Of a stretch of DNA of 64,000 nt, positions 1-11,205 are shown piece after piece. A model generated the notes under the pieces. That model was not told where the DNA came from. It saw only the letters and a list, made by a program, of their open reading frames with translations, and did no database searches. The stretch's first letter is position 1, and each line of letters starts with the position of its first letter. Both the position numbers and the translations under genes were made by a program. Source of the DNA: Alopecurus myosuroides (taxonomy: Eukaryota; Streptophyta; Magnoliopsida; Poales; Poaceae); NCBI GenBank assembly GCA_028641055.1, contig CM054058.1:83494020-83558019 (forward strand). Direction: 5' to 3'.

Positions 1-332
1 GATCTGGAGCTCCACCCTCGAGACCAAGTCGTAGCTCGAGAGGGAGAGAGAGAAAGAGAGACAAAGAGCGGGAGAGGAGGGATTCATCAGTGGTCAAAGT
101 TCTATTGTTACTTACCATTCCCGGCTTGTACCAGATTGGTCAAACTTATATTGTTACTTACGCTTCCCTACCACATGTTCTTCATGTCCACACATCACTT
201 AGAACCTCTTCTTTCTTTAGAAACTTACTATACGTAATGATGTGTTTGTTAAATTTCATCCTAAATATTTGCGGCCTATGCCCATCTACCTTCCATAATG
301 TTAAGTCAGCCATGCTTGCATCCATCAATAAA
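1..332. other. Intergenic flank, no gene seen
   Basis: No convincing coding region. It contains a GA-rich stretch (about 38-75) and an imperfect direct repeat of about 30 bp (about 91-122 and 138-170, sharing the core CTATTGTTACTTAC or a close variant). Bases 321-332 are the left copy of the target-site duplication of the next element. Confidence 0.6.
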
Positions 333-841
333 GGAAAATGCTTGGTATCAACCGGGGGATTACGCTCCCTCCGTCCTCCACCTCTAGCGTCTGCCACGTG
401 CCCCTCCTGTGGACGAAAGAAACGGATCTGGACATACGAGTTGAGACCCACCTCCTTCCTTATCTGTTCAGCTGATGCCTCTCGTCCGCTCATCTCTCTC
501 TATTTTCCCCTTCCTCCGTCTCTCCCGCATCCACATCTCCCGTCCCGTGCTCTAGCCATGGAATAAAATCTCGCCGGAGTTGCCGCTGTGCACCTCCGCC
601 CTTCACCTCCTCTCCCCACGTCCTCTCCCCTACGCCTCTCCACCCACGTGCGATCCTTTTGTCGAGGGAGGCCACGACGGCGCGGTAGGCCGTCTTGACG
701 AGCACCGTGAGGCTGGTGCACTGGCGGCGACGTGCTCCTCGCCCTGTGCCACCCGCTCCTCCCCGCGCTCCATGGAGTCCTCGCTACCGACGCCGTCGCA
801 CGCGAGAGTCCGCCCCCAGATCCCCTTGCTTTCATATGCTC

Positions 842-1233
842 TGGACGCCGCCGCGATGCCGTCGCCATCGCCGCAGCTGCTCTCCGACGACGGCGTGGGC
901 CAGGTGCGCCGCAAGAAGGACTTCTCCCTCATGGACCACGTAGACGGTCGCAAGCTCAACATACTCGACGGCCTCGAGCTCCACACCGCTGACGCCATCA
1001 AGCAACATCGCCATCGCAAGTGGATGCGCGGCCAGGGCCGGGCCACCATCCAGTTTGGCTGCTGCTACAACTACACCGTCGATCGGGACGGCAACCCCCC
1101 GGGCATCATGCGCGACGAGGCCGTCGACCCGCTCCCGCCGCTCCTCGCCGCCATGGTCCGCCGCCTCGTGCTCTGGCGCGTACTCCCGCGCGCCAGCGCC
1201 GCCGCAACTGCTCCCCGGCGACAGAGGACATGA
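842..1233 (+). pseudogene. ALKBH9/10-type RNA demethylase gene fragment (internally deleted)
   Basis: The plus-strand reading frame includes RRKKDFSLMDHVDGRKLN, then LDGLELHT, then KWMRGQGRATIQFGCCYNY and DRDGNPPGIMRDEAVDPLPP. From knowledge of the family this is the conserved region before the catalytic 2OG/Fe(II) core of plant ALKBH9/ALKBH10-like proteins, which remove m6A from RNA. About 35 residues expected between LELHT and KWMRG are missing and replaced by a short unrelated linker. The sequence loses similarity after RRLVLWRVLP, before the iron-binding histidines. It therefore cannot encode an active enzyme. Its position inside an element with a target duplication indicates transposon capture rather than a decayed resident gene. 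Confidence 0.7.
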
Positions 1234-1356
1234 GGACCACGCGGGGGGTGCTCCCACGGCTCTCAAGAGATGCTCACGAAGACCGGCTACGGTGCTCCCG
1301 AAGACCGGCAGTGTGGGTTCATGTGTTTTAGGGGGTGATTGTACATCGGTGGCGAA

Positions 1357-1665
1357 ATTTTGCTACTGGCACGTTTTTTTTTGCTATTTTCTGTCAAATT
1401 TTTAGCTACCACAACTCTGGCGATGTCAAAATTTTGCTACAATAGAATAAATATTTTGCTACAACAATTCTTCTTTTTTTGCTATGAGTTTGTCCGGGGG
1501 AGTTCTCCGGCGATCTCCGGCGAGAGTCTGTCTCGGACGAAATTAATTTTGCTACAGTAACTCCGTCGAGGTCTCCGGCGAGGTCTGACATTTTCTTTAA
1601 TTTTTTGCCCGAACCGTTTTTTGCTACATAGTAGCAAAAGCGGGGGGTATTTTTGCTACACAGAG
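1357..1665. repeat. Interspersed TTTTGCTAC motif cluster
   Basis: Roughly eight copies of TTTTGCTAC or one-base variants occur in about 300 bp (for example near 1358, 1433, 1454, 1547, 1617 and 1650), including one inverted pair around 1617-1640. They occupy the right subterminal part of the Pack-MULE-like element and could be transposase-binding subterminal repeats. That role is inferred. Confidence 0.5.
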
Positions 1666-1769
1666 CAAATACGGATTTGGGGCCAAAAACTGACACGTGT
1701 CAGCACGGGGATGCGGGGGATGGAAAATTTTCGTCCCCCGGGGGACGCCCAAAACTGTCCATCAATAAA

Positions 1770-2092
1770 AGGCGGTGCCACCATTAGGTCAGGCGCCACC
1801 CGTCATAGAAAGTTGTCAATGGGCCGATATACAATAACTTTCTTATCAGTCATCTAGTTTTTTTTTGTCGAGGTTCTCTCAAAACATAATTATTCCAACG
1901 TGTGTGGGCATTTATCGTCTAACTTGGTGGCCATAAATAATATATTTCTTTCATTGACCGTAAGGCAAATGTTAGGCGATAGCCGGTTGTAGATCAGCAA
2001 ACAATCGGCCGCTTTCCGCGTCGGCCGATCTATTTTAAGTGAATTTCTCTCGTGCATCCTTTCAATGTAGCAAAAACAACTTGCGTAATGTA
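1770..2092. other. Intergenic, nothing recognised
   Basis: No supported gene. Bases 2090-2092 (GTA) are the left target duplication of CACTA-A. Confidence 0.5.
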
Positions 2093-2430
2093 AACTAGTG
2101 GAAAACAGGCTAACAATACCGGTTTCAGAGGGTTTATAGTACCGAGTGGACAACAGGTACTAATTTAATCGGCGCTAAAGGCACACCAGTCTTTAGTACC
2201 GGTCGTTCATAGACCGTTATTAAATGGGCCATCACGTGAGCCAAGAGGAAAACTAGACGAACCGGTATCAAAGGGTTTTTTTTTCTCTTTTTTCGATTTT
2301 TCCCCAAAAAAATCATTTATTCATTAATATTCAATTTATTTATTTTCATTTATTTATATTGTTTAACCACTTAAACTACATTTATCACCCACCATTCTTA
2401 ATTTCAATCTAATTTACTCCTTATACTAAC

Positions 2431-2493
2431 ACTTCCCGCAGTATGAACCCATCCTCACACTACTCCCGCACTAGCACGCTTAACTTCGTAGTT
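2431..2493 (-). other. 5S rRNA-derived module in CACTA-A
   Basis: The reverse complement matches roughly positions 40-105 of plant 5S rRNA, including the A-box region (GTTAAGCGTGCT) and the C-box region (AGGATGGG, here followed by a degraded GTGACC). These are the internal Pol III control elements of 5S genes. The 5' and 3' ends of 5S rRNA are absent, so it is not a 5S gene. It sits 338 bp from the left terminus and reads towards it. The first run of four or more T on its strand is T7 at 2312-2306. Confidence 0.8.
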
Positions 2494-2943
2494 ACTTTTC
2501 TATGAGCTACCTACAAAGAAGAGATACCTACCTCACAATAGTATGCTATAAATCCTATTAACCCATAGACTATGATGTCACACACATTTATTTTATAAAT
2601 CAAACCAATTATTTAAATAAAACGAAATGAATCGTTTATAGTATTTTTAATTAAATATTGTTAAATGGAAATAATAATTAACTTATTTGTCCTTTTCCAT
2701 TTAATATTGAATAATTCATATATGCAATTCCGTAAATTTAAATTTCACAAATAATATGTCTAAATCAATTAGAAAAATGAGAGAAATCCAAATACGAGAC
2801 ATCCATAAGCTAAGTACTTTTCAGCTATAAGTCATGAAACTCCCTAGAGAGAAGTTGATACCGGTGAAGTAGGTCACACCCCGAAGTGCAGTGTCTGTCA
2901 GGAAACTCCCTAGAGAGAAGTTTCTCACAGTGGATCTCTATTG

Positions 2944-4930
2944 AAATAGGTAGTTGAGTACCTAAAAATTATTTTTTCCAACATTCATGAGCAAATTACG
3001 AGGCACCTGTAGTTCAAATTTGTCACGTTTCCAACTGAATCGACTGAAACTTGTGATTTTCAGAAAAGGTGGATGGAAATCTTTTATTAGAAAACGGATT
3101 GTTTATTTGGTTATATCACATGTCCTAGAATGTTAAAAAAATTAAGCTCCCAAGTTTTGCAACATGTTTGTGGTAGGTCCTTCACAAAAAAACCCATTTT
3201 CGGCACTTTGAAAATGGAAAATTGTTTTTTTATTCAGTTAAAAAAAAACTTCCTTCGTAAACATTGTCCGTGCTTCCAATATGCATGTTTCTGTGAAATA
3301 TGGGCTCATTATAACAAATTATGCCATGTATTTGGCCATAACACCCATCATTTCAACCGAAACCCTAAAATGTTAGGAGGAGATAGCTCTTTTTTGTGAA
3401 CACTTTTTCAAAAGAACTGTCGTACTGTAAGTTTATTATTTTTGGTGGATACTAGGACATATGTAATGACACCGCGCGAAGGTCTCGCGTTATTTAGGGT
3501 TTTTTTTGACTTTTCTGGAATTTTCTCAGCCCGTTTTAGGAGAAATTCAAGACGGAGGGCATTACCGTTCGTAGCTAGGGGTTGTATATTCAGCAACTAA
3601 TTGTTGATCACTATTGAAATAGGTAGTTGAGTACCTAAAAATGATTTTTTTTTCCAAAATTCATGAGCAAATTACGAGGCACCTGTAGTTCAAATTTGTT
3701 ATGTTTCCAACTGAATCGGCAGAAACTTGTGATTTTCAAAAGAGGTGGATGGAAATCTTTTCATAGAAAACAGATTGTTTATTAGGTTATATCACATGTC
3801 CTAGCATGTTAAAAAAATTAATCCCCCAAGTTTTACAACATGTTTGTGGTAGGTCCGTCACAAAAAAAAACCATTTCTCGCACTCCGAAGATGGAAAATG
3901 GTTTTTTTATTCAATTAAAAAAACTTCCTTCGTAGACATTGCCTGTGCTTCCAAGATGCATGTTTGTGTGCAATATGGGCTCATTATAACAAACTATGCC
4001 ATGTATTTGGCCATAACACCCGTCATTTCAACCGAAACCCTAGAATGTCAGGAGGAGATAACTATTTCTTGTGAACACTTTTTCAACAGAAAATTGTCGT
4101 AACGCAAGTTTATTATTTTTGGTGGATACTAGGACATATGTAATGACACCACGCGAAGGTCTTGCGTTATTTAGGGTTTTTTTTTGAATTTTCTGGAATT
4201 TTCTTAGCCTGTTTTAGGAGAAAGTCAAGACGGAGGGCATGACCGTTCGTAGCTAGGGGTTGTATATTTAGCAATTAATTGTGGATCTCTATTTAAATAG
4301 GTAGTTGAGTACCTAAAAATGATTTTTTTTCCTAAATTCATGAGCAAATTACGAGGCAACTGTAGTTCAAATTTGTCCCGTTTCCATTTGAATCGGCAGA
4401 AACTTATGATTTTTAAAAGAGGTGGATGGAAATATTTTCTTAGAAAATAGATTGTTTATTTGGTTATATCACATGCCCTATCATGTTAAAAAATTAAGCC
4501 CCCAGGTTTTGCAACATGTTTGTGGTAGGTCCTTCACAAAAAAACTCATTTCTAACACTCAAAAAATGGAAAATTGTTTTTTTATTCAGTAAAAAAAACT
4601 TACTTTGTAAACATTGTCCGTGCTTCCAAGATGCATGTTTGTGTGCAATATGAGTTCATTATAACACACTATGTCATTTATTTGTCCATAACACCTGTCA
4701 TTTCAACCGAAACCCTAGAATGTTAGGAGGAGATAGCTCTTTTTTATGAACACTTTTTCAACAGAATTGTCGTAATGCAATTTTTTTTTGTGGATACTAG
4801 GACATATGTAATGACACCCCGCGAATGTTGTCTCGCGTTATTTAGGTTTTTTTTTGAATTTTCTGAAATTATCTCAGCTAGGAGAAAGTCAAGAAGGAGG
4901 GCATGACCGTTCGTAGCTAGGGGTTGTATA
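2944..4930 (+). repeat. 673-bp satellite array in CACTA-A (about three diverged units)
   Basis: Units start with AAATAGGTAGTTGAGTACC at 2944 and 3617, and with AAATAGGTAG at 4295, giving periods of 673 and 678 bp. Each contains the same ordered landmarks (GAGGCA, CTGTAGTTCAAATTTG, GGTGGATGGAAAT, GGACATATGTAATGACACC, CCGTTCGTAGCTAGGG). Units differ by many substitutions and indels. The same monomer forms a nearly identical array in CACTA-G. A further 40-bp scrap lies near 5388-5428. Short ORFs inside the units are not supported as genes. Confidence 0.9.
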
Positions 4931-5718
4931 TTAAGACCCCAAGTTGCAGAGTTGCAAACGACATGTAAGGATTCATCGGCACAAATATATATAGCAGGCA
5001 GAAGTAGAACTCGTCAATCGTAATGAAAATGGCTAAACTAATTGGTTGGTGTACAAGAGAAGTGCCCCAAGGCTGATGGAAAAAATACGCAAAGAAATGT
5101 GTGGGTAGGAAGACCCACAATGGTGGTCACCTGCGCATTGCCGAGGGCTTCAACCTTGGCGACTAGGACTTGAAGCCCAGACTGCACTCACACGATGTGT
5201 TGGAGCCTTGCCTTGGAGAACCAGATGGATATGTTTATACTAGAGCGGATGAGGCACTGCAAGAGAGCGGGAGAGTAACACGTGTATGCTATGCTTGCAC
5301 GCGTGTCATCGCGAAGGACCGGTTTAACCAAGAGTCCCAGTTGGGGAGAAATTAAGAGTCATCCTGCCTGCGCGGGCTGCTGCCTGCAATATGGGCATAT
5401 TATAACAAACTATGTCATGTATTTGGAAAGTGAACCCTCGATTTGGAGCCCAACGGAGATTATCTTCCATTGTAAAGTTAACTTCGGGATAAATCTCCGC
5501 ACCATTGTGTTCGGTTATTTCTCAACTTTCTTACATATCTAGTGCTAGTACTATTGTTCACATATGCAAACATGAGAGAAATATATAAAGATCACGATGA
5601 AATATTGCTCACATCATACTACTTAAACATGAACATATAAATATAGTTACATAAAAAAGTACTCGATCTACAGATCATATGAGAAAGGTACTACTACAAC
5701 ATAGACCCCGAAGCACTA
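4931..5718. other. CACTA-A interior, no gene identified
   Basis: No recognised coding sequence. It includes a short remnant of the 673-bp satellite (about 5388-5428) and AT-rich DNA next to the exonuclease relic. Confidence 0.5.
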
Positions 5719-6754
5719 CTACACATCATAGGAGTCGTCTGAATCGTCATCATCATCAGCTGGGGCTGCCGGTGCGAGGTGACGCTGCCCAACGTTGACG
5801 ACTCGAATAATGTGGTACACCTCATATGAAACGTAAGCATTTATGGAGCCATACTCAATGTTCTTGCCGTGAAGTGGGGTCGTCTCCCACTCCTTGTGGT
5901 TCTCGATCTTGTTCTTCATATCACCATACCAGTCGTCAATCAAATCCACTGCCATATAAGCCATTGAATTCCTTTCATGCCGAGGCATGAATATCTCCTC
6001 GATATCAATGTGGCAGGCAGTCAGTATCTCAATTCCTAAGCTTTTACTCATCTTGATCTTGTCGTTGTTTGTATCAACGCTAACAAAACGAATGTCGCTG
6101 CGACAAAGGAAGTCCATGAGGGCTGGACACTTCTTGTTACTACTACAACAACAAGTTAGCATGGAACAAATTGTTAATTAAGAATCATAACAATAACCTA
6201 CCTCTTACTACTTCTTGTTAATTACTACTGCAACAACGACATGTTTATTGTAACACGGATTTGCCAATATGAAATAAGCTGCCACCACATGCATGAACTA
6301 TTTATAAACCTATGTCACGGATATATGATTTCAATGGGGATCGGACATGTTGCTATCATATGCAATTTTCATCATAATAAACCTATGCAATTTTCTATAG
6401 ACCACGCGCATATATGATTCAAATATGATTCAAATGGGGATCAGATTGCTATCCTATGCAATTTTCATCAACCTATGATGAATGGATCAAGGCCCAAAAC
6501 GTTCCTTGACCATTGGAAGACAAAAACATTCTTCCTAAAGCAAAATTGGATGACCGCAACATCCTTACCATCGCGCATGTACTAAAGATAAGCCCGATGA
6601 ATTTCTCTTGATCCGTCGCGCTTTCAACCCATCCTTTGAATGTGGCAAGATAGCCCGGCACCTTGGCGCTATCGTTGGTGTAGACGACGGTGAGCAAGTT
6701 CGTGCCATGTACAGGAACAGGGTGCGGACCAAGAGTGATTGGTTGTTGATCCAT
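5719..6754 (-). pseudogene. Captured DEDDy 3'-5' exonuclease gene, broken (CACTA-A copy)
   Basis: The minus-strand gene starts at ATG 6754 (MDQQPITLG) with an intron between about 6560 and 6162. Exon 1 runs through GYLATFKGWVESATDQEKFIGL and then shifts frame. The continuation in another frame is RDGKDVAVIQFCFRKNVFVF followed by QWSR, where related copies read LDLEYT then DVALIQISF. Exon 2 reads CPALMDFLCRSDIRFVSVD and ends with INAYVSYEVYHII, where the family has AAVDAYVAYELF; the last catalytic Asp is Asn here. It ends in an acidic DDDDDSDDSYD tail. The fold is the WRN/RNase D-like DNA_pol_A_exo1 type. Frame break and lost Asp make it inactive. CACTA-B inserted just upstream of the start. 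Confidence 0.75.
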
Positions 6755-7222
6755 TGGTGGATTATGGGAAGAAGCTAAGAGAGGAAGAACAGAGGAGAGG
6801 AGGAAACAAAGAGGAACAGAGAGAAATGGCACCGTACTGTCACTGGTAGAAAATAGGCCTACAGTCCCGATTCGCCAGGCCCATTAATCCCGTCCGGGCA
6901 ACCGGGACTAGCTACGCGCGACTAAAGGCCCCCCCCCTATAGTCCCGCCACTTACGGACCGGGACTAAAGGCCCGTCCACGTGGGCGGGTGGCGGAGGAC
7001 ATTTAGTCCCGGTTGGCCACATGAACCGGGACTGGATTTATTTCGTAATTTTTTTAATTCATTTGGTTTCTAATTATTTTTCTCACCTTTTTTCACTCCC
7101 TTTTTTTCACTCCTTTTTTTCACTCCCTTTTTTCACTCCCTTTTTTTTTCAGAATTTGTATTATTTGCTTAGTGTACGTCTAACTAAGATTATCTCTAGT
7201 CAAATTACTTACTCATGGTCAA

Positions 7223-7290
7223 ACTTCCCGCTCGGTCACCCATCCTCCCGCTACTCTAGCACTAGCACGCTTAACTTCCGAGTTCCATCC
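7223..7290 (-). other. 5S rRNA-derived module in CACTA-B
   Basis: The reverse complement contains GAACTCGGAAGTTAAGCGTG and GGATGGGTGACC, which are the A-box and C-box segments of plant 5S rRNA. It lies 382 bp from the left terminus and reads towards it. On that strand no run of four T occurs until 6853-6850, inside the terminal repeat itself. Only the central part of 5S is present. Confidence 0.88.
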
Positions 7291-7518
7291 CGTCCCGAAT
7301 CCAAGTGTTTCTTACGCATGTATGTGATAGTAGTATCATATCAATCTTATTAACATGTTGGTCGATGCCACATTTCTTTATTGTTTGAATTTCAAATAAA
7401 TCTTTTAATAAACAAAAGTAATGATGTAATTAATAATTTTGAATAAATAAATAAACATTAACTTTTAATTTGTATTATTTCTAAAAATACAAATAATATA
7501 TCAAAAAATTAAGAAAAA

Positions 7519-8045
7519 TAGAACTAATTCATTTTATAATCTTAAAAATACAAATAATATATCAAAAATGAAGAACAATAATACTAATTCATTTTAAAAT
7601 CTTAAAATACAAATAATATATCAAAAATAACAATAATACTAATTCATTTTAAAATCTTAAAAATACAAATAATAACAATAATACTAATTCATTTTAAAAT
7701 CTTAAAAATGAAAATAATATATCAAAAAATGAAGAACAATAATACTAATTCATTTTAAAATCTTAAAATGAAAAGAATATATCAAAAATGAAGAAAAATA
7801 ATACTAATTCATTTTAAAATCTTAAAAATACAAATAATATATCAAAAAATGAAGAAAAATAATACTAATTCATTTTAAAATCTTAAAATGAAAAAATATA
7901 TCAAAAATGAAGAACAATAATACAAATAATATTCATTACATGCATAGAGTCGATCACACATAACACAAACATAGAGTCGATCACACATAACACAAACATA
8001 GAGTCGATCATATTCATAACATAGAGTCGATCATATAACACAAAC
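7519..8045. repeat. AT-rich tandem repeats and 27-bp minisatellite in CACTA-B
   Basis: From 7519 to about 7925 there are about seven units of 45-62 bp, each containing CTAATTCATTTTAAAATC followed by variable lengths of ATATCAAAAATGAAGAACAA. From about 7930 to 8045 there are about four copies of a unit containing CATAGAGTCGATCACACAT. The same two repeats recur inverted in CACTA-B2. Confidence 0.85.
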
Positions 8046-8126
8046 ATAACTCTCACAAAAGATATCCATTACATATATATACTAAGATACCCATTACATG
8101 CGCATATATATCGAACGCATACATCT

Positions 8127-8240
8127 ATGGCTCCGCCGAGTAGATGCGGAACAACTCGTACGAGACATATGCATCTATGGCGGCATACTGGACGTTCGTC
8201 AAGTCCAGTGGCATCTATGGCGGCATCCATTGCGTGTGTG
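8127..8240 (-). pseudogene. Exonuclease last-exon remnant in CACTA-B
   Basis: The minus strand reads YAAIDAYVSYELFRIYSAEP and a stop, the final DEDDy motif (Y...D) of the exonuclease seen in A and B2. Upstream of it a 20-30 bp segment is duplicated, and the remaining exons are missing. This copy is only a stub of about 100 bp. Confidence 0.75.
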
Positions 8241-8655
8241 TGCTTGGTGGATCGAGAAGAGATGAGGAGGAAGAAGAGAGTACAGTACAGAGAGCGAGAG
8301 GAAGAAACAGAGAGCGAGTGGAATGGCGCCCTTCTGCCTCGCTCGCGAAATAAAAACCGCCGCGGGGGAGGTGAGAAGATTGATCTTTAGTCTCGGTTGG
8401 CCACGGGAACGGGGAATAAAGGACCAATAGTCCCGGTTGGCCACGGGAACGGGGATTAAAGGACCAATAGTCCCGGGCGGCCAGGTCAACCGGAATTAAT
8501 TCCCTCCACGCGCCGCAACGCGCTTCCCAACCCGCGACGTATGACCTTCTGTCGCGGGTCTCCTCCCGACCCGGGACTAAAGACTCATTAGTCACGGTGC
8601 GCGACGTTTGGGGACTGATGCTGGTGTACCGAAGGCCTTTTTTCTACTAGTGTGT

Positions 8656-9020
8656 AGCAATTCGTGAACTCATAGGCGCGGGAGGCAAAACGGTTCGACC
8701 CTTTGGTCCCGGTTTTAGCCAACAACCGGTATTAAAGGTGGTCGGTCAGGCGAACGGTAGCCATGCGCCCCTATGCCGCACACCTTTGGTACCGGTTGGT
8801 GGCTAAAACCGGTACCAGAGGTGTGTGGCGCCAGGCGAACGGTTTCCACACCCTTTTGGTCCCGGTTTTAGCCACAAACCGGTACTAAAGGTTTGTTGAA
8901 ACCGGTATTAGCCTTGCCCAGCGCCCTCCCCGTTCGAACCGGAACACGACACCCATTTCTATCGGTTTGTAATTTATTTGGTACTATAGCTAAAATCCTA
9001 TGGTCCTGTTTCTACTTGTG
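8656..9020. repeat. Right subterminal repeats of CACTA-A
   Basis: There are several ACCGGT-centred inverted motifs (TTTTAGCCACAAACCGGTA and its variants) in about 300 bp, then the terminus CCTGTTTCTACTTGTG. They match the ACCGGT-rich left end at 2120-2270 and mark the same element across the CACTA-B insertion. Confidence 0.75.
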
Positions 9021-9023
9021 GTA

Positions 9024-9419
9024 GTAGCCAAACCAATCTCAGTTTTAATGTAGTGCTTAGCAATATAAAGAAATATACGCGCGAGATTAAAGGTTTCATC
9101 TCTACAATGTATGTGTGTATGCGATTATTTAAATAAACGCTAAAACATTGTTACAATTATAAATATATGACTTGCCAAAACATAAGTGACGTATGAATAA
9201 CCAGTTACTTGATTTGCCAAAATGTGTTCCAACGAGGCACTTAGCAAAGTAGGTGCTTGGCCTAGTGTCGAGTACCGTGTTTGTTTTACGCCGCCTCTTT
9301 GTCAAGTTTCAACTAAAGGGCGCCCAACATACAATAGTCGTTGTCGAGTGTGCGATGAGAATCACTCTTAATTGGTGACATAGTCGGCATATGCATGGCC
9401 AGATTTCAGTAGTGATACA
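9024..9419. other. Intergenic, nothing recognised
   Basis: AT-rich DNA between CACTA-A and the Copia element. No coding or repeat signal that I can support. Confidence 0.5.
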
Positions 9420-9573
9420 TGTGAATCGAGAGAGGAACCGTGCCCTTTGCCTCGGGCCGGGCTACGTGTTATATTGTGTGGAAAACCCCACACGTGGGTA
9501 TTACAGGTTCGTATACGAGTCCGGGTAGAGTACTACTCTATACCGGCTCCTATACTGATTACATTGTTCAACA
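9420..9573 (-). repeat. 3' LTR of the Copia element
   Basis: A 154-bp segment bounded by TG...CA equivalents (plus strand TGTGAATCGAG to TTGTTCAACA), next to a polypurine tract (minus strand TAAGGGGGGG at 9583-9574). Bases 9420-9550 are nearly identical to 14534-14664. Confidence 0.92.
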
Positions 9574-9580
9574 CCCCCCC

Positions 9581-11205
9581 TTAATCTAAACCACGAGAGA
9601 GGTTTAGATTACGCTTAAGTTCATCTAAGTCCTTAACTCCTAACACTTTAGTAAAGCCATCTGCAATTTGATCTTTAGTAGAGATGAACTTGATATCCAG
9701 AAGTTTAGCAGCAACATGCTCACGGACAAAATGATAATCAATCTCAATATGCTTCGTCCTGGCATGAAACACTGGATTTGCAGACAAATATGTGGCACCA
9801 AGATTATCACACCAAAGACAAGGACGTTGCTGAAGTGGAACTCCCAATCTTTAACCAAAGCTTCAACCCAAATCAACTCAGCTGTGGCATTAGCAAGTGC
9901 TTTATATTCGGCTTCAGTACTAGATCATGAAACTGTTTCTTGTTTACGAGCACTCCATGAGATCAAATTAGGTCCAAAGAAAACAGCAAAACCACCAGTA
10001 GAACGTTTGTCATCTAGGCACCCTGCCCAGTCTGCATCTGAAAAACCACTAAGAAGAGTGGAAGGAGATCTCTGAAACGTAAGTCCAATGTCAATTGTAC
10101 CTTTAACATAACGAAGGATACGCTTAACTGCTGTCCAATGGCTAGTGGTAGGTGCATGAAGATACTGGCATACTTTGTTCACCGAGAAGGATAAATCAGG
10201 ACGTGTAAGTGTCAAATACTGTAATGCTCCAACAATACTTCTGTAGTTAGTGCTATCCTCAGAATTAAGAGCAGTTCCATCTGTCAAGGATAACTTATCT
10301 GTAATCGACAATGGAGTAGGACAAGTGGTGCAATGTTGCATTCCAATTTTCTTCAACAAATCAACAACATATTTCTCTTGAGTTAAGGTTATCCCACTAG
10401 AGCACCTCTTAACCTCAATACCCAAAAAGAAGTGTAAATCACCAAGATCCTTGAGTGCAAAGCATGTACCCAGATTTTTAAGCAAAACTGTTGTAGCATG
10501 ATCAGAAGAACTAGCCACAATGAACTATTGTAGCATGATCAGAAGAACTAGCCACAATGATGTCATCAACATATATGAGAATAAACATGGTGATACCTGA
10601 CTGATTAAAAAGGATTAAAGATGTGTCAGCCTTGGAAGGTATGAAGCCAAGATCCTGTAACTTTGAGCTTAACCGAGAATACCAAGCATGTGGAGCCTGT
10701 TTGAGACCATAAAGATATTTATCCAATTTGCAAATATGATGCGGAAAGCGAGGATCCTCAAACCCAGGAGGTTGTCTCATATACACTTCTTCCTCCAGAA
10801 TGCCATGAAGAAACGCGTTCTTCACGTATAGCTGTCTTAGGTTCCATCCTTGAGACACAGATATAGCAATGACAAGCCTGACAGTAGCTGCCTTAACCAC
10901 AGGACTAAAAGTGTCCTCATAATCAATACCGTACCTTTGTTTAAATCCTTTCACAACGAGACGTGCCTTGTAGCGTTCAATAGTGCCATCAGAATGCCTT
11001 TTGATACGGTAAACCCACTTGCAATCTATTAAGTTTTTGTTGCCATGAGAAGGAACAAGATGCCAGGTTTTATTGTCCAATAGTGCTTGATATTCTTCCT
11101 CCATTGCCTTCTTCCATTTGCCATCACCAAGTGCCTCCACAAGATTACTTGGCTCACCTGTAGAAGTGTACATGCCATAGCGAACAATGCTACCAGTCCA
11201 CTTTT
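9581..11205 (-). pseudogene. Copia reverse transcriptase and RNase H, disrupted
   Basis: The RT segment (11205-10520) contains [49 protein letters not shown] and the catalytic [10 protein letters not shown]. At 10488-10561 a tandem duplication of about 37 bp repeats the DNA just after the YVDD codons and breaks the frame. The next segment (10518-9925) carries [17 protein letters not shown] and [18 protein letters not shown], ending KQETVS and a stop where the family has an amino acid before SSTEAEY. RNase H and the C-terminus ([20 protein letters not shown]) follow with another frame change to 9581. The element cannot make its own enzymes. Confidence 0.93.

Larger units (their letters stand above)
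333..1757. mobile_element. Pack-MULE-like element carrying a host gene fragment
   Basis: The 12-bp word TCCATCAATAAA occurs at 321-332 and 1758-1769 and brackets the segment. This fits the roughly 9-bp target duplication of Mutator-like elements plus chance extension. The ends are degenerate inverted repeats: both carry CCGGGGG about 15-20 bp inside the end, and a CACGTG about 35 bp further in (left CCACGTG, right ACACGTG in reverse complement). There is no transposase. The interior holds a GC-rich fragment resembling an ALKBH-type demethylase gene, and a run of TTTTGCTAC motifs on the right. This is the architecture of a Pack-MULE. Divergence of the TIRs means the exact ends could shift by a few bases. 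Confidence 0.65.
6841..8652. mobile_element. CACTA-B: non-autonomous CACTA nested in CACTA-A
   Basis: It starts CACTGGTAGAAAATAGGCC and ends GGCCTTTTTTCTACTAGTG, with the 3-bp duplication TGT at 6838-6840 and 8653-8655. Subterminal TAGTCCCGGTT motifs lie at both ends (6865-7035 and 8390-8590). It has no transposase. Inside are a 5S-derived module (minus), AT-rich tandem repeats, a 27-bp minisatellite and the last exon of the exonuclease gene (minus). CACTA-B2 at 45936-48171 is the same family in opposite orientation and retains more of the gene. Confidence 0.88.
2093..9020. mobile_element. CACTA-A: non-autonomous CACTA element, ACCGGT-type subterminal repeats
   Basis: The left end reads AACTAGTGGAAAACAGGCT and the right end CCTGTTTCTACTTGTG, a decayed pair of CACTA termini. 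The 3-bp duplication GTA is present at 2090-2092 and 9021-9023. Subterminal DNA at both ends carries many ACCGGT/ACCGGTA motifs (about 2120-2270 and 8690-8960). There is no TNP2 or TNP1 gene. In order the interior holds a 5S-derived module (minus), about three 673-bp satellite units, a broken exonuclease gene (minus) and the nested CACTA-B. Termini and ORFs are more degraded than in B, consistent with A being the older element. Confidence 0.8.

Noticed and set aside
9405..9420. GTGATACATGTGAATCG beside the 3' LTR as a second primer binding site
   Set aside because: It resembles the PBS junction only over a few bases and lies outside the element on the wrong side of the LTR.
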